Shown here: piece by piece, positions 1 through 6,892 of the stretch | Position numbering within the stretch: the first letter of the stretch is position 1 | How the letters are laid out: every line of letters starts with the position of its first letter | Assembly (NCBI GenBank): GCA_947384015.1 | Contig: CANDFN010000020.1 | Span: 1 to 13,598, forward strand | Length of the DNA: 13,598 nt | Direction of reading: 5' to 3' | Source of the DNA: an uncultured Clostridia bacterium | GTDB lineage: Bacteria; Bacillota; Clostridia; Christensenellales; UBA1242 | The notes under the pieces: generated by a model | What the model was told of the DNA's origin: nothing | Database searches by the model: none | What the model saw: the letters and a program-made list of their open reading frames with translations, nothing else | Made by a program: the position numbers and the translations under genes

Positions 1-957
1 AACTGGATGTTTACCAGAAGCTGTTTCACCAGATAACATTACCGCACTAGTGCCATCATAAACAGCGTTTGCAATGTCACTAACCTCTGCACGAGTTGGA
101 CGGCTGTTGTTAATCATACTTTCTAACATCTCGGTAGCAGTAATAACAGGCTTACCTTTTGCATTACATTTGTCAATCATCATCTTTTGAATGTCTGGCA
201 AACGTTCTACAGGCAACTCTACTCCTAAATCTCCACGTGCAACCATAATAGCGTCAGACACTTCTATAATTTCATCAAGATTTTTTACACCGCGAGCGGA
301 TTCTATCTTGGATATAATTTTCATATCTCCGCCATTGCTTGTAATGAATTCTCTCAAAACTTCTACATCTTTTTTACTATTTACAAAACTTGCAGCAATA
401 TATTCGCAATCTTTTTCTATTGCCCATAAAATGTCATTTTTGTCTGCATCGTTTAAATATGGTGTGTTATATTCCACATTAGGCACAAACAAACTTTTGC
501 GGTTAGACAAATATCCAGAGTTTACTGCACGTGTAACAATATCTTTTCCATTCACCTCTGCAACTTTAAAAACTAGCAATCCGTCATTGGCTAAAATTTT
601 TTGCCCAGCTTTAATTACCTCAACTATTTCTGGCATATTTAAAGAAACTTGCTTTTCATCCCCTTCAACAGTTCTGCCTGTAAATGTAAAAGTTTGACCC
701 TTTTTAATATTAACGCCACCTTGTTTAAAAGTTTTAACGCGAAGCTCTGGACCACGATTGTCTATCATAATTGGAAGTGGAACATTCAATTCCTTACGTA
801 TACGTTTTACTTGATTGTAAATTGTATCCATGTCTGGCCTACACGCATGCGATAAATTTATTCTAAACACATTTGCGCCATTATTCACCATAGCCCTCAT
901 AACAGAATAATCCATACACGCAGGACCAATAGTTGTAACAATCTTTGTCTTTTTCAT
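1..957 (-). CDS. pyk: Pyruvate kinase, N-terminal 319 residues (runs off the window)
   Basis: Pyruvate kinase transfers phosphate from phosphoenolpyruvate to ADP, giving pyruvate and ATP in the last step of glycolysis, in the cytoplasm. The minus-strand frame is open from the ATG at 957 to base 1 without a stop, so the 3' part lies outside. The product starts MKKTKIVTTIGPA. It then shows RINLSHA (substrate site of the barrel), an IDNRGPELR segment matching the family's D-T-K-G-P-E-I-R, a B-domain stretch with ILANDG, IAASFV, KIESARG (the catalytic lysine strand), MVARGDLGVE, the signature GKPVITATEMLESM, RPTRAEVSDIAN and DGTSAVMLSGETA. All expected active-site blocks up to that point are present in order. 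The start is supported by a G-rich SD (AGGGGG at 962-967) at normal spacing. The missing part should hold the rest of the barrel and the C-domain. Identity is very secure. Confidence 0.97.
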   Translation of the reverse strand, partial: MKKTKIVTTIGPACMDYSVMRAMVNNGANVFRINLSHACRPDMDTIYNQVKRIRKELNVPLPIMIDNRGPELRVKTFKQGGVNIKKGQTFTFTGRTVEGDEKQVSLNMPEIVEVIKAGQKILANDGLLVFKVAEVNGKDIVTRAVNSGYLSNRKSLFVPNVEYNTPYLNDADKNDILWAIEKDCEYIAASFVNSKKDVEVLREFITSNGGDMKIISKIESARGVKNLDEIIEVSDAIMVARGDLGVELPVERLPDIQKMMIDKCNAKGKPVITATEMLESMINNSRPTRAEVSDIANAVYDGTSAVMLSGETASGKHPV

Positions 958-998
958 TATTCCCCCTAACCTCTTTTGTTTTTATATTTATATAAACA

Positions 999-1007
999 AT
1001 TATAACA
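999..1007 (-). promoter_or_regulatory. Probable extended -10 promoter of pyk
   Basis: On the minus strand the bases read TGT-TATAAT, an extended -10 box about 41 bases upstream of the pyk ATG. The best -35 at 17-base spacing is only TATTAA. A second TATAAT lies at 1009-1014, so the exact start is uncertain. The region is very AT-rich, which raises the chance of a false hit. Confidence 0.45.
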
Positions 1008-1088
1008 TATTATAAATTTTTTTAATAACATTTTGTGCAATTATTTAAATATATAAAAAAGTATAATATATCTCTTTAACAAAAACTG

Positions 1089-1116
1089 TTGCAAAATTAA
1101 TAATTTGTGATATAAT
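1089..1116 (+). promoter_or_regulatory. ssrA promoter (TTGCAA, 16 bases, TATAAT)
   Basis: TTGCAA at 1089-1094 and TATAAT at 1111-1116 are 16 bases apart, with TGA just before the -10 box (extended -10). Transcription would begin near 1123, leaving a 5' leader of about 60 bases to be removed from the tmRNA precursor. Confidence 0.75.
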
Positions 1117-1134
1117 TAAAATGTTAGTTTTAAC

Positions 1135-1174
1135 AAAAAAGCAAACTGCATTAATTAAAAAAAAGTGCAGTTTG
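1135..1174 (-). terminator. Hairpin in the ssrA leader; terminator-shaped on the minus strand
   Basis: CAAACTGCA at 1142-1150 is the exact reverse complement of TGCAGTTTG at 1166-1174, with a 15-base AT-rich loop. Read on the minus strand the stem is followed within one base by TTTTTT (1140-1135), the shape of an intrinsic terminator that would stop antisense transcription coming across ssrA. Read on the plus strand it has no U-tract and forms a hairpin in the precursor leader, eight bases ahead of the mature tmRNA 5' end. Either role is possible. Confidence 0.5.
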
Positions 1175-1182
1175 TAACACAT

Positions 1183-1539
1183 GGGGCTGACATAGTTTCG
1201 ACTGACAATTGATATGATTATACGCATGTAGAGTGGCAACTCTTAAAACATGTAATTCGTTTGCACGAATAAAAATAAACGCAGATAATAACAATAAACT
1301 TGCTTACGCTGCTTAGTTAGCGTTGCCGCCCACCCATTGGTGCCGTTACAATAGAATTGGGCGTCAGATTAACGGAGAACGCTTTAATATGTTGCCTAGC
1401 ATATTATGGTGTAATTTAGGCTAGCTTTAATTTGGTGTTAATGATAGTATATTAAAGCGAATGTAGTCATTAACTAAACATGTAGTGTATAGTCGTGTCC
1501 GTTGTTAGGACATGGGTGCAACTCCCATCAGCTCCACCA
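1183..1539 (+). ncRNA. ssrA: Transfer-messenger RNA (tmRNA, SsrA RNA)
   Basis: tmRNA rescues ribosomes stalled on mRNAs without stop codons. Charged with alanine and bound to SmpB, it enters the A site, and the ribosome switches to its internal reading frame. The gene starts with GGGGCTG followed by ACATAGTTTCGAC, the near-invariant tRNA-like 5' end. It ends with CAGCTCC-A-CCA, which closes a seven-pair acceptor stem (one G-U) and encodes the CCA. A T-arm stem ATGGG/CCCAT encloses the loop TGCAACT at 1513-1529. The resume codon GCA at 1281 opens an 11-codon tag frame. A hairpin ATTCGT/ACGAAT precedes the tag, and GC-richer pseudoknot sequence follows it. The 357-base length is normal. It has its own promoter and terminator and lies about 6 kb from smpB, whereas in Bacillus the two are adjacent. 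Confidence 0.97.
1281..1316 (+). other. tmRNA proteolysis-tag reading frame (ADNNNKLAYAA, stop TAG)
   Basis: Reading from the resume codon GCA gives Ala-Asp-Asn-Asn-Asn-Lys-Leu-Ala-Tyr-Ala-Ala and then TAG. With the alanine carried by tmRNA itself, the tag added to rescued peptides would be AADNNNKLAYAA. The hydrophobic end finishing in Ala-Ala fits the degron recognised by ClpXP-type proteases. The resume codon is placed by homology of layout: an AT-rich segment after the first hairpins, and an ending in A-A-stop. Confidence 0.88.
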
Positions 1540-1548
1540 AACAAAAAA

Positions 1549-1573
1549 AGATGCAAGGTTGCATCTATTTTTT
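1549..1573 (+). terminator. Intrinsic terminator of ssrA
   Basis: The stem AGATGCA (1549-1555) and TGCATCT (1560-1566) has a four-base loop and is followed by A and then TTTTTT. It starts ten bases after the encoded CCA of tmRNA. Confidence 0.85.
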
Positions 1574-1574
1574 A

Positions 1575-1922
1575 TTTAAGCAAAACAGAGATAGTGTCAT
1601 TTAAGCCAAAGTATCAATAGCCTATTAAATTTGATTTATTAACATCTCTACATCCTTCATCAGTTGCATAAGTTTAAAATGTATTTTGTATTTACACTAT
1701 TAAAGATTTATCTAATTGAACCTATACATATAAGGATTGTTTTTTATTTGATTAGTATCGCACATTTTGCAAACTTCTCTTTAAACATTTTTATTTTGTA
1801 AGTTGAAACCTTTTTCATAATAGGTTCATCAATCGCTTTATATTTTGAATTTCACAAAACTTACTCTTAATTATATTTTGTAATACTTACATATATCCAC
1901 TAAGAATTTGAATTTTAATAAT
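1575..1922. other. Intergenic region without a convincing gene
   Basis: About 350 AT-rich bases lie between the ssrA terminator and the next terminator. A 40-codon plus frame (1679-1801) and a 24-codon minus frame starting MKKVSTYK (1744-1818) are open, but neither has an SD, a recognisable motif or a supporting context. A minus stretch ending at 1572 reads plausibly except for one internal TGA. This could be an eroded gene, but the sequence alone does not show it. Confidence 0.4.
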
Positions 1923-1950
1923 AAAAAACAGCCAAATTGGCTGTTTTTTT
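1923..1950 (-). terminator. Bidirectional intrinsic terminator after the InlB-repeat gene
   Basis: CAGCC (1929-1933) pairs with GGCTG (1939-1943) across a five-base loop. The stem is extended by an A-run on the left and a T-run on the right, so U-tracts exist in both directions. It lies 16 bases beyond the stop codon of the minus-strand gene. Confidence 0.85.
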
Positions 1951-1966
1951 AACTTTTAAATTGTGT

Positions 1967-4804
1967 TTAACCTTTACCAGTTTTTAGTCCGCTCCAGTTT
2001 GCATATACGGTTGTATTTCCAGTTATTGTAATTTCTGTTATGTTTGCTCCACCCTTGCTGGTTGACCAACCATTGAAATTATAATGCCACCAAACTCCAA
2101 GCCCAGAGGTATAAACCCAAGTTGCTTTATATTGAGATAAGTCAACAACAGTGCCTTCTAACACCCTTAAACTTGTTACTGGGAACTCTATGTGAGATTT
2201 ATAAGCACTAACAACATTATTATCTTTACTAAAGGTTACATCATAATAATACTTAACTTCATAATTCCAAACAACTTCTATTGTTGTATCGTTATTTGGG
2301 AATATCGTTAAATTATTATTAAAGCCTACAAAAGTATAAGTTTCTTGTTTTGTCTGTGTTCCATCATCAAGCACAACAGTTGAGTAATTGTTAGGCAAGG
2401 TTATAGCCTCACCTTGATAGCCTGTTAGGACAACTGTTTGATTATTACAAGTGCTGTCAACAATAGTTACTGTATACAAATTCCTAACATGGACGTTTAA
2501 TTCTTCGTTAGGCATAATTTCTGGCAAAGTAATTTCTTCTAGGTAAGCTGCATCTTTATACCATTTTGTTGTGTCTTCCAATTTTATATTTGTAGGTAAA
2601 GTTATTTTTTTACCAACTTCATACCCCACACTAGAAATTAAAACTCCGTTATCGTAAATGTTTAACAACTTAGTTTCTACAACATTAACAACATCCCATT
2701 TTGCATATAAGGTTACATCGTAATTTGGAACAACTGTTCCTCCATTCCACGCCTTAACAAATAGTTCGTCTTCATACCAACCTGCAAAAGCATAAGTTGT
2801 TGTTTTTGTTGCAGTGCTTATAACAACTTTCTCAAATTGCATTGGAAAATCTAAATAAGTCCCTGCTAAAGCACGATATGTATTATTTGTTTGCAATAGT
2901 TCGTTTACAACTTTTACATTATAGTAAATTTCTACTTTTTCATCCCACTTGGCGTATAAAGTAATATCTCCACGTTTAATCTTTCCTTCTGTTACCATGG
3001 TGCCATCTGCAAAATTGGAAGATGAGAACCAACCCACAAACACATAGGTTGTTTTTGTAATACCGTCATCAACCACACGGGTTTGCAAGGTAGGAAGGTT
3101 AAATTCAGTATCAATAGCGCCTGTAATGTTTTCAACCTCTTCTCCGCCATTTTCTTCAAAAGTTACTGTGTATGTAGTAGAACTTGCCAACTCCCATTTA
3201 CCTTTGCTAGCCTGCCACTTTTCGTCTACTTTATATGTATAATTTGCAAAGAAATCTTCAGCAGTTGTCCAATCTAAAGCTTCACCAATATTGTTTAATG
3301 CCAAATTATTTGTTTTTATATCTATTTTAAATGAATTTGAAATTGGCAAACTAACTTCTAATGCTCCACCTGAAATATAATCTTTTCCGTTAATCTCCTT
3401 AGTTGTTATGGTTAATTTTAAGCTGTCTAACTGAGGATTATTTGCAAGTTCTTTTAGGTTTAAAACAAGCGAACAATTTGTTCCGTCCCAATCAAAGCCT
3501 AATAAAATATTATTAATATCTATAGGTGTTTCCCTATTGCCTGCAAGTGTTGTTGCTTTTGTAATTTCATTCATTATAATATCTTGGAAACCAAAACCAT
3601 AGCTTAACAACATTAAAGGGTCATCCATAAATTCTTCTAATGTAATTTTCAATTTCTTTTCGTAAAGCCTGCCACTGCTACTTCCAAATACAGGAACAGT
3701 TTCACTACGATAGAAATAAACATAACCGTCTGCATAGTATAAGTTAAGTATTCTATTTAACCCACAATATAAACCGCTAACAGTATCTCCAAAGGCATAA
3801 GGGACATCATTGTTAACAGGGGCAATTACAGGTATTGGACCAAATTGCGCCATTATTTGTGGTTTATTATTTACCAATTTTATTTTTACATCAATTGGAA
3901 TGTCCATTGAAATCGGCTTGTCTATAGATGCAATTTGCATATCTATTTTTAAATTTGTTGTAATGTGGAAATCTGTTAACTTTGCTGTATTAATTACTGC
4001 ATAAACCAATTTGTCTATTGTTGACAAGTCTAAATAAGCAGCCTCATCAACAACAATCTCTTTAACTTCTTCCAAATAGTTAAGCGATACATGTGGTGTT
4101 AATTTGTATTTGTCTATTTGTATTTCACTTGTTGTAGCTTCTACAATATTATAATTAAAATCTGTTAAAATGCTAAAATCAATTCCTAACAAGTTGCCAG
4201 AAAGTTTATAACCAAACTCGTTTTTCTCTTCAGTCATAGTTTGCAAGCTTTCCATTATTTTAGACACATCAAAACCAGAATTTGAGGTTTCAACTTCTGT
4301 GCCGTCTAAATTAACATCTTCTAATGTTTCAATAGCTCCACTTTCTTCTGTTCCATCAATAAGTTGTGTTACAATTTTTACAATATCTGAAATTTTGTCT
4401 GTTTGAATTTTATAATTGCCACCCAAAACAGTTAGATACAACCACTTATCTTTAAATGTTACATCTAAAGACAATTTTTCTTCTACTGCCAAATGAGCTT
4501 GCAATGCAACTGCCTCAAAGCCATTAGAAAGGTCTACATACAAATGAGCTGTTATTGGTAAAGATTCTACATCGTCTGCTACCAACTCTGCATTAAGGTC
4601 TATTTCAAAACCATTTGCCGACATTATGCCTTCTAGCATTTTATCAAATGCTGTAGGCTCTTCTACTGTGAAAGATGTTCCAAAAGAATCTGAATTGTTG
4701 TTATTTGCTGTAGAACTAGTAAATTTTGCAAGAAAAACCGTGCCAACCGTAGTTAACAATGTAATACAAATATATAAAGCTGATAATCTTAAAAATTTTT
4801 TCAT
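1967..4804 (-). CDS. Large exported protein with C-terminal InlB-like repeats
   Basis: The 945-residue product begins MKKFLRLSALYICITLL, a basic start plus hydrophobic segment (about 7-27) followed by a Ser/Asn-rich stretch, so it is a signal peptide or membrane anchor with no lipobox cysteine. Residues about 55-530 are beta-rich with alternating hydrophobics and match no family I can name. From about 545 there are tandem units of 65-85 residues resembling the Listeria-Bacteroides (InlB B) repeat: a TYTVTF-type strand, a Gly-Trp motif (VGWF 590-593, AGWY 674-677, NGW 911-913) and a closing LYAKW or VYANW (616-620, 699-703, 933-937). Units three and four are degenerate. The C-terminus has no LPXTG or membrane segment, so anchoring would have to be N-terminal. 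An SD (GGAAG) precedes the ATG. It follows the 303-residue gene by 17 bases, so the two are probably co-transcribed. Role in surface adhesion is inference from the repeat type; function unknown. Confidence 0.85.
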   Translation of the reverse strand: MKKFLRLSALYICITLLTTVGTVFLAKFTSSTANNNNSDSFGTSFTVEEPTAFDKMLEGIMSANGFEIDLNAELVADDVESLPITAHLYVDLSNGFEAVALQAHLAVEEKLSLDVTFKDKWLYLTVLGGNYKIQTDKISDIVKIVTQLIDGTEESGAIETLEDVNLDGTEVETSNSGFDVSKIMESLQTMTEEKNEFGYKLSGNLLGIDFSILTDFNYNIVEATTSEIQIDKYKLTPHVSLNYLEEVKEIVVDEAAYLDLSTIDKLVYAVINTAKLTDFHITTNLKIDMQIASIDKPISMDIPIDVKIKLVNNKPQIMAQFGPIPVIAPVNNDVPYAFGDTVSGLYCGLNRILNLYYADGYVYFYRSETVPVFGSSSGRLYEKKLKITLEEFMDDPLMLLSYGFGFQDIIMNEITKATTLAGNRETPIDINNILLGFDWDGTNCSLVLNLKELANNPQLDSLKLTITTKEINGKDYISGGALEVSLPISNSFKIDIKTNNLALNNIGEALDWTTAEDFFANYTYKVDEKWQASKGKWELASSTTYTVTFEENGGEEVENITGAIDTEFNLPTLQTRVVDDGITKTTYVFVGWFSSSNFADGTMVTEGKIKRGDITLYAKWDEKVEIYYNVKVVNELLQTNNTYRALAGTYLDFPMQFEKVVISTATKTTTYAFAGWYEDELFVKAWNGGTVVPNYDVTLYAKWDVVNVVETKLLNIYDNGVLISSVGYEVGKKITLPTNIKLEDTTKWYKDAAYLEEITLPEIMPNEELNVHVRNLYTVTIVDSTCNNQTVVLTGYQGEAITLPNNYSTVVLDDGTQTKQETYTFVGFNNNLTIFPNNDTTIEVVWNYEVKYYYDVTFSKDNNVVSAYKSHIEFPVTSLRVLEGTVVDLSQYKATWVYTSGLGVWWHYNFNGWSTSKGGANITEITITGNTTVYANWSGLKTGKG

Positions 4805-4821
4805 AATTATCTTCCGTTTTT

Positions 4822-5733
4822 TTATATTGTTGGTATTTCTTTTGCCTCGTAACTAAAATGATAGGTTATTTGTGATGTTGTTCCAACATTCATACCCATC
4901 TTTTTTACTGTGTATTTTTCAGAGCAAACAATTTTATTAAATGTTCCGTCACTATTTAAGTAAATTTCTATGTTGATATAATTAAAATTAGGGAAATCCC
5001 CCAACCCACTTAGGTTTTTAATTTGTTTAACATACAAGAATGCGGATGAAGCATTTAAAGACATTTTAATGTAATACCCTCGTTTGCCATCATCTAAAGT
5101 GCAAGCTCTAGGATTTGTTGCACTTTCTATTGTTTTTGACGAAACAATGTAAGGTTGAAAGTTTAATGGGGTTGTCCCATTCTTTTCCTTCCATTGGCTT
5201 AAAGACATTTGTTCGTTAAGATTATTAAAAGTTGCGCTAGTTTGTTGAATGTTTGTGCCCTTATAGATTTTAACTAAATCTGATGAAGCATCATAATAAT
5301 TGCGTTCTGCAATATTTGTATCAACACCTAAAATAACTTGACCTTTGCTTATGTTTTCTACAAAATAAGAATTATTGTTTCTATATTTTTTTGTGTAGAT
5401 ATTTTGCTTTACACCCATAGCGTTTATATTTCCTGCTGCATCCATGGTTACAATGTTTTTAGCTGCCACTTTATGTTCTGCAATAATAAATGCGTTTACT
5501 CCACTTAAACTAGCAATATCGCTTGAGCCGTATTTCGTAAATATTTCACTTTCATTATCTCTTAAACCTTCCTCGGAATAATTGCTGTAATCAATACCTT
5601 TAAACAATAAAGTAACATACAACATACCAATCATTATTCCAGAAGCCACAGCTGCCAACATTAAAAACATAATGCCAATTTGACTTTTAGGTTTAGCTTT
5701 ACCTTTATAATCTCCAGCTATTATCTTTTGCAT
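4822..5733 (-). CDS. Membrane-anchored protein of unknown function (303 residues)
   Basis: I do not recognise this family. The product has a short basic cytoplasmic start (1-18), one strong membrane helix (about 19-44) and an extracellular part (45-303). That part is rich in beta-type alternation, aromatic residues and Asn/Ser. The final 50 residues (strand, turn SDGTF, strand, YTVKK, then ITYHFSYEAKEIP) have the rhythm of the closing strands of LolA/LppX-like lipid-binding folds. This is an impression, not an assignment. Two cysteines (211, 270) lie outside the membrane and could pair. The start is secured by the SD AAGGGGAGA, seven bases before the ATG. It is the first gene of a probable two-gene unit with the InlB-repeat protein, 17 bases downstream, which suggests the two act together at the cell surface. 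Confidence 0.82.
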   Translation of the reverse strand: MQKIIAGDYKGKAKPKSQIGIMFLMLAAVASGIMIGMLYVTLLFKGIDYSNYSEEGLRDNESEIFTKYGSSDIASLSGVNAFIIAEHKVAAKNIVTMDAAGNINAMGVKQNIYTKKYRNNNSYFVENISKGQVILGVDTNIAERNYYDASSDLVKIYKGTNIQQTSATFNNLNEQMSLSQWKEKNGTTPLNFQPYIVSSKTIESATNPRACTLDDGKRGYYIKMSLNASSAFLYVKQIKNLSGLGDFPNFNYINIEIYLNSDGTFNKIVCSEKYTVKKMGMNVGTTSQITYHFSYEAKEIPTI

Positions 5734-5806
5734 TAATAAGTCTCCCCTTGATTTTCTTTAGCATCCAATGCTTTATGACTTTTTGATAAAATTATAAATT
5801 AAAGCA

Positions 5807-5866
5807 AATAGCGAATTTGTTAATTTAGTATAACCTCTATAATCCGCTATTATTCGTTCCATAGGT
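5807..5866 (-). promoter_or_regulatory. Overlapping inverted repeats in the 5' leader of the surface-protein genes
   Basis: AATAGCG (5807-5813) is the exact reverse complement of CGCTATT (5845-5851). A second, overlapping imperfect dyad pairs TATAACCTCTAT (starting near 5830) with ATAGGTTACA (ending near 5870). Both cannot form at once. They could be alternative leader structures or an operator. Evidence is pairing only. Confidence 0.25.
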
Positions 5867-5889
5867 TACACCTTGCTGAACTTATTATA

Positions 5890-5918
5890 ATTTTATATAA
5901 AAAATCCCCCAATTGCAA
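5890..5918 (-). promoter_or_regulatory. Candidate promoter of the surface-protein pair
   Basis: On the minus strand TTGCAA (5918-5913) and TAAAAT (5895-5890) are 17 bases apart. Transcription would start near 5883, giving a leader of about 150 bases before the gene starting at 5733. Several other AT-rich hexamers nearby could serve as -10 boxes. Confidence 0.35.
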
Positions 5919-6092
5919 TAGAATTTTAAAGTTTAAAATAGAAAGATGTTTTACTTTTTAATAGACGAACTCTAATGAAAATAGATAATAAAATATTTTG
6001 CTCTAATTAAATTATAATTTCTTCTAAAATACTACAAAATAGATAAAAATAAATATTTTTAATTATTTTTTATACAAATTTATTTATATTTA

Positions 6093-6101
6093 TGTTATAT
6101 T
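6093..6101 (+). promoter_or_regulatory. Candidate extended -10 of the methyltransferase gene
   Basis: TG-T-TATATT at 6093-6101 is an extended -10 box about 80 bases upstream of the start codon. No good -35 is visible at the usual spacing. Confidence 0.35.
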
Positions 6102-6181
6102 ATTAAAGACAAATAAAAGCTATTATTCTATTTATTTTCACAAAATAAATTATTATCTGCGATTTATTTAAAAGGATTAAT

Positions 6182-6865
6182 ATGGACACAAAACATACAT
6201 TTAATAATGAAGCTGAAGATTACGAGCAAACCAGCCGAGCTGTTAACATCTTTTTTGATGAGAGTTTGCAAGAACTTGTTAATGCCATAAACATAAACAC
6301 AAAAAAACAAAAGGTTAGAATTTTAGATGTTTGCTGTGGCACTGGAATACTAACCCAGTTAGTAGCAAAACAATATCCAAAGGCTGAATTTGTAGGGCTA
6401 GACTTTGCAGAAAATATGTTAGCCATTGCAAAAACAAGAATGGAAAATTATACATTTACAGCAAAATGTTGCGATGTGTTAGATACAGAACAAATGCTTG
6501 CACTTGGCAAATTTGACCTTATATTATCTTCTTTTGGCATACACAATATTCATGGTTGTGCAGAAAAACAAATAGCCATTAACAACATCTTTTCCGCATT
6601 AAAACCTAACGGCGAATATATTGTGCTAGATTACATTAAAGGTAAAGATAAAAAAGAATGTAAATACTTTACTAATTACTTTAAAAATTTTCTATTAAGA
6701 ACTTATAACAAAAAACAAACAAAAGAATGGATTAAATTATTAGCCGAAGAAGACGAACCCGAAACAATACAAAACAATTTTAAACTATTAAAAAATGCCA
6801 ACTTTAAATCAACAAAATTAATTTGGCAAAAAGAATATCTTGCAATAATACAAGCAAAAAAATAA
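6182..6865 (+). CDS. Class I SAM-dependent methyltransferase
   Basis: The 227-residue cytoplasmic protein has a Rossmann-type methyltransferase core. Motif I is ILDVCCGTG (residues 47-55), which binds S-adenosylmethionine. VGLDFAENML (71-80) holds the acidic residue that contacts the ribose hydroxyls. A CCDVLD segment (96-101) and FDLILSSFGIHNI (111-123) match motifs II and III, and LKPNGEYIVLDY (140-151) is the strand-turn of motif IV. The start MDTKHTFNNEAEDYE resembles the lead-in of UbiE/COQ5-like and related small-molecule methyltransferases, but the substrate cannot be told. The second half is Lys/Asn-rich and has no further domain. The ATG is preceded by AAAAGGA at five-base spacing. 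It stands alone on the plus strand, with its own terminator directly after the stop. A role linked to its neighbours is not evident. Confidence 0.9.
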   Translation: MDTKHTFNNEAEDYEQTSRAVNIFFDESLQELVNAININTKKQKVRILDVCCGTGILTQLVAKQYPKAEFVGLDFAENMLAIAKTRMENYTFTAKCCDVLDTEQMLALGKFDLILSSFGIHNIHGCAEKQIAINNIFSALKPNGEYIVLDYIKGKDKKECKYFTNYFKNFLLRTYNKKQTKEWIKLLAEEDEPETIQNNFKLLKNANFKSTKLIWQKEYLAIIQAKK

Positions 6866-6892
6866 AAAGCACAGCCTTAGCTGTGCTTTTTT
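6864..6892. terminator. Shared bidirectional terminator between convergent genes
   Basis: GCACAGC (6869-6875) and GCTGTGC (6880-6886) form a perfect seven-pair stem with a CTTA loop, flanked by an A-run and a T-run. The left flank overlaps the methyltransferase stop codon and the right flank reaches the stop codon of the minus-strand gene, so one hairpin serves both. Confidence 0.92.

Larger units (their letters stand above)
5734..6181. other. Divergent intergenic region
   Basis: These 448 very AT-rich bases separate the minus-strand surface-protein genes from the plus-strand methyltransferase gene and must contain both promoters. I see candidate promoters on each strand and overlapping inverted repeats near 5807-5870, but no gene, repeat array or RNA gene. 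Confidence 0.6.

Noticed and set aside
191..855. Two plus-strand ORFs of 168 and 68 codons
   Set aside because: They lie opposite pyruvate kinase, whose conserved blocks fill the minus strand without a break.
1045..1239. 64-codon minus-strand ORF overlapping the 5' part of ssrA
   Set aside because: It is antisense to the invariant tmRNA 5' end and its promoter, has no SD and a composition typical of chance AT-rich frames.
1679..1801. 40-codon hydrophobic plus-strand ORF
   Set aside because: No SD or promoter; hydrophobicity is expected from T-rich DNA.
1572..1818. Possible eroded gene on the minus strand (a 24-codon frame plus a tail with one TGA)
   Set aside because: Several frames look equally plausible, there is no motif or SD, and TGA is a genuine stop in this genome.
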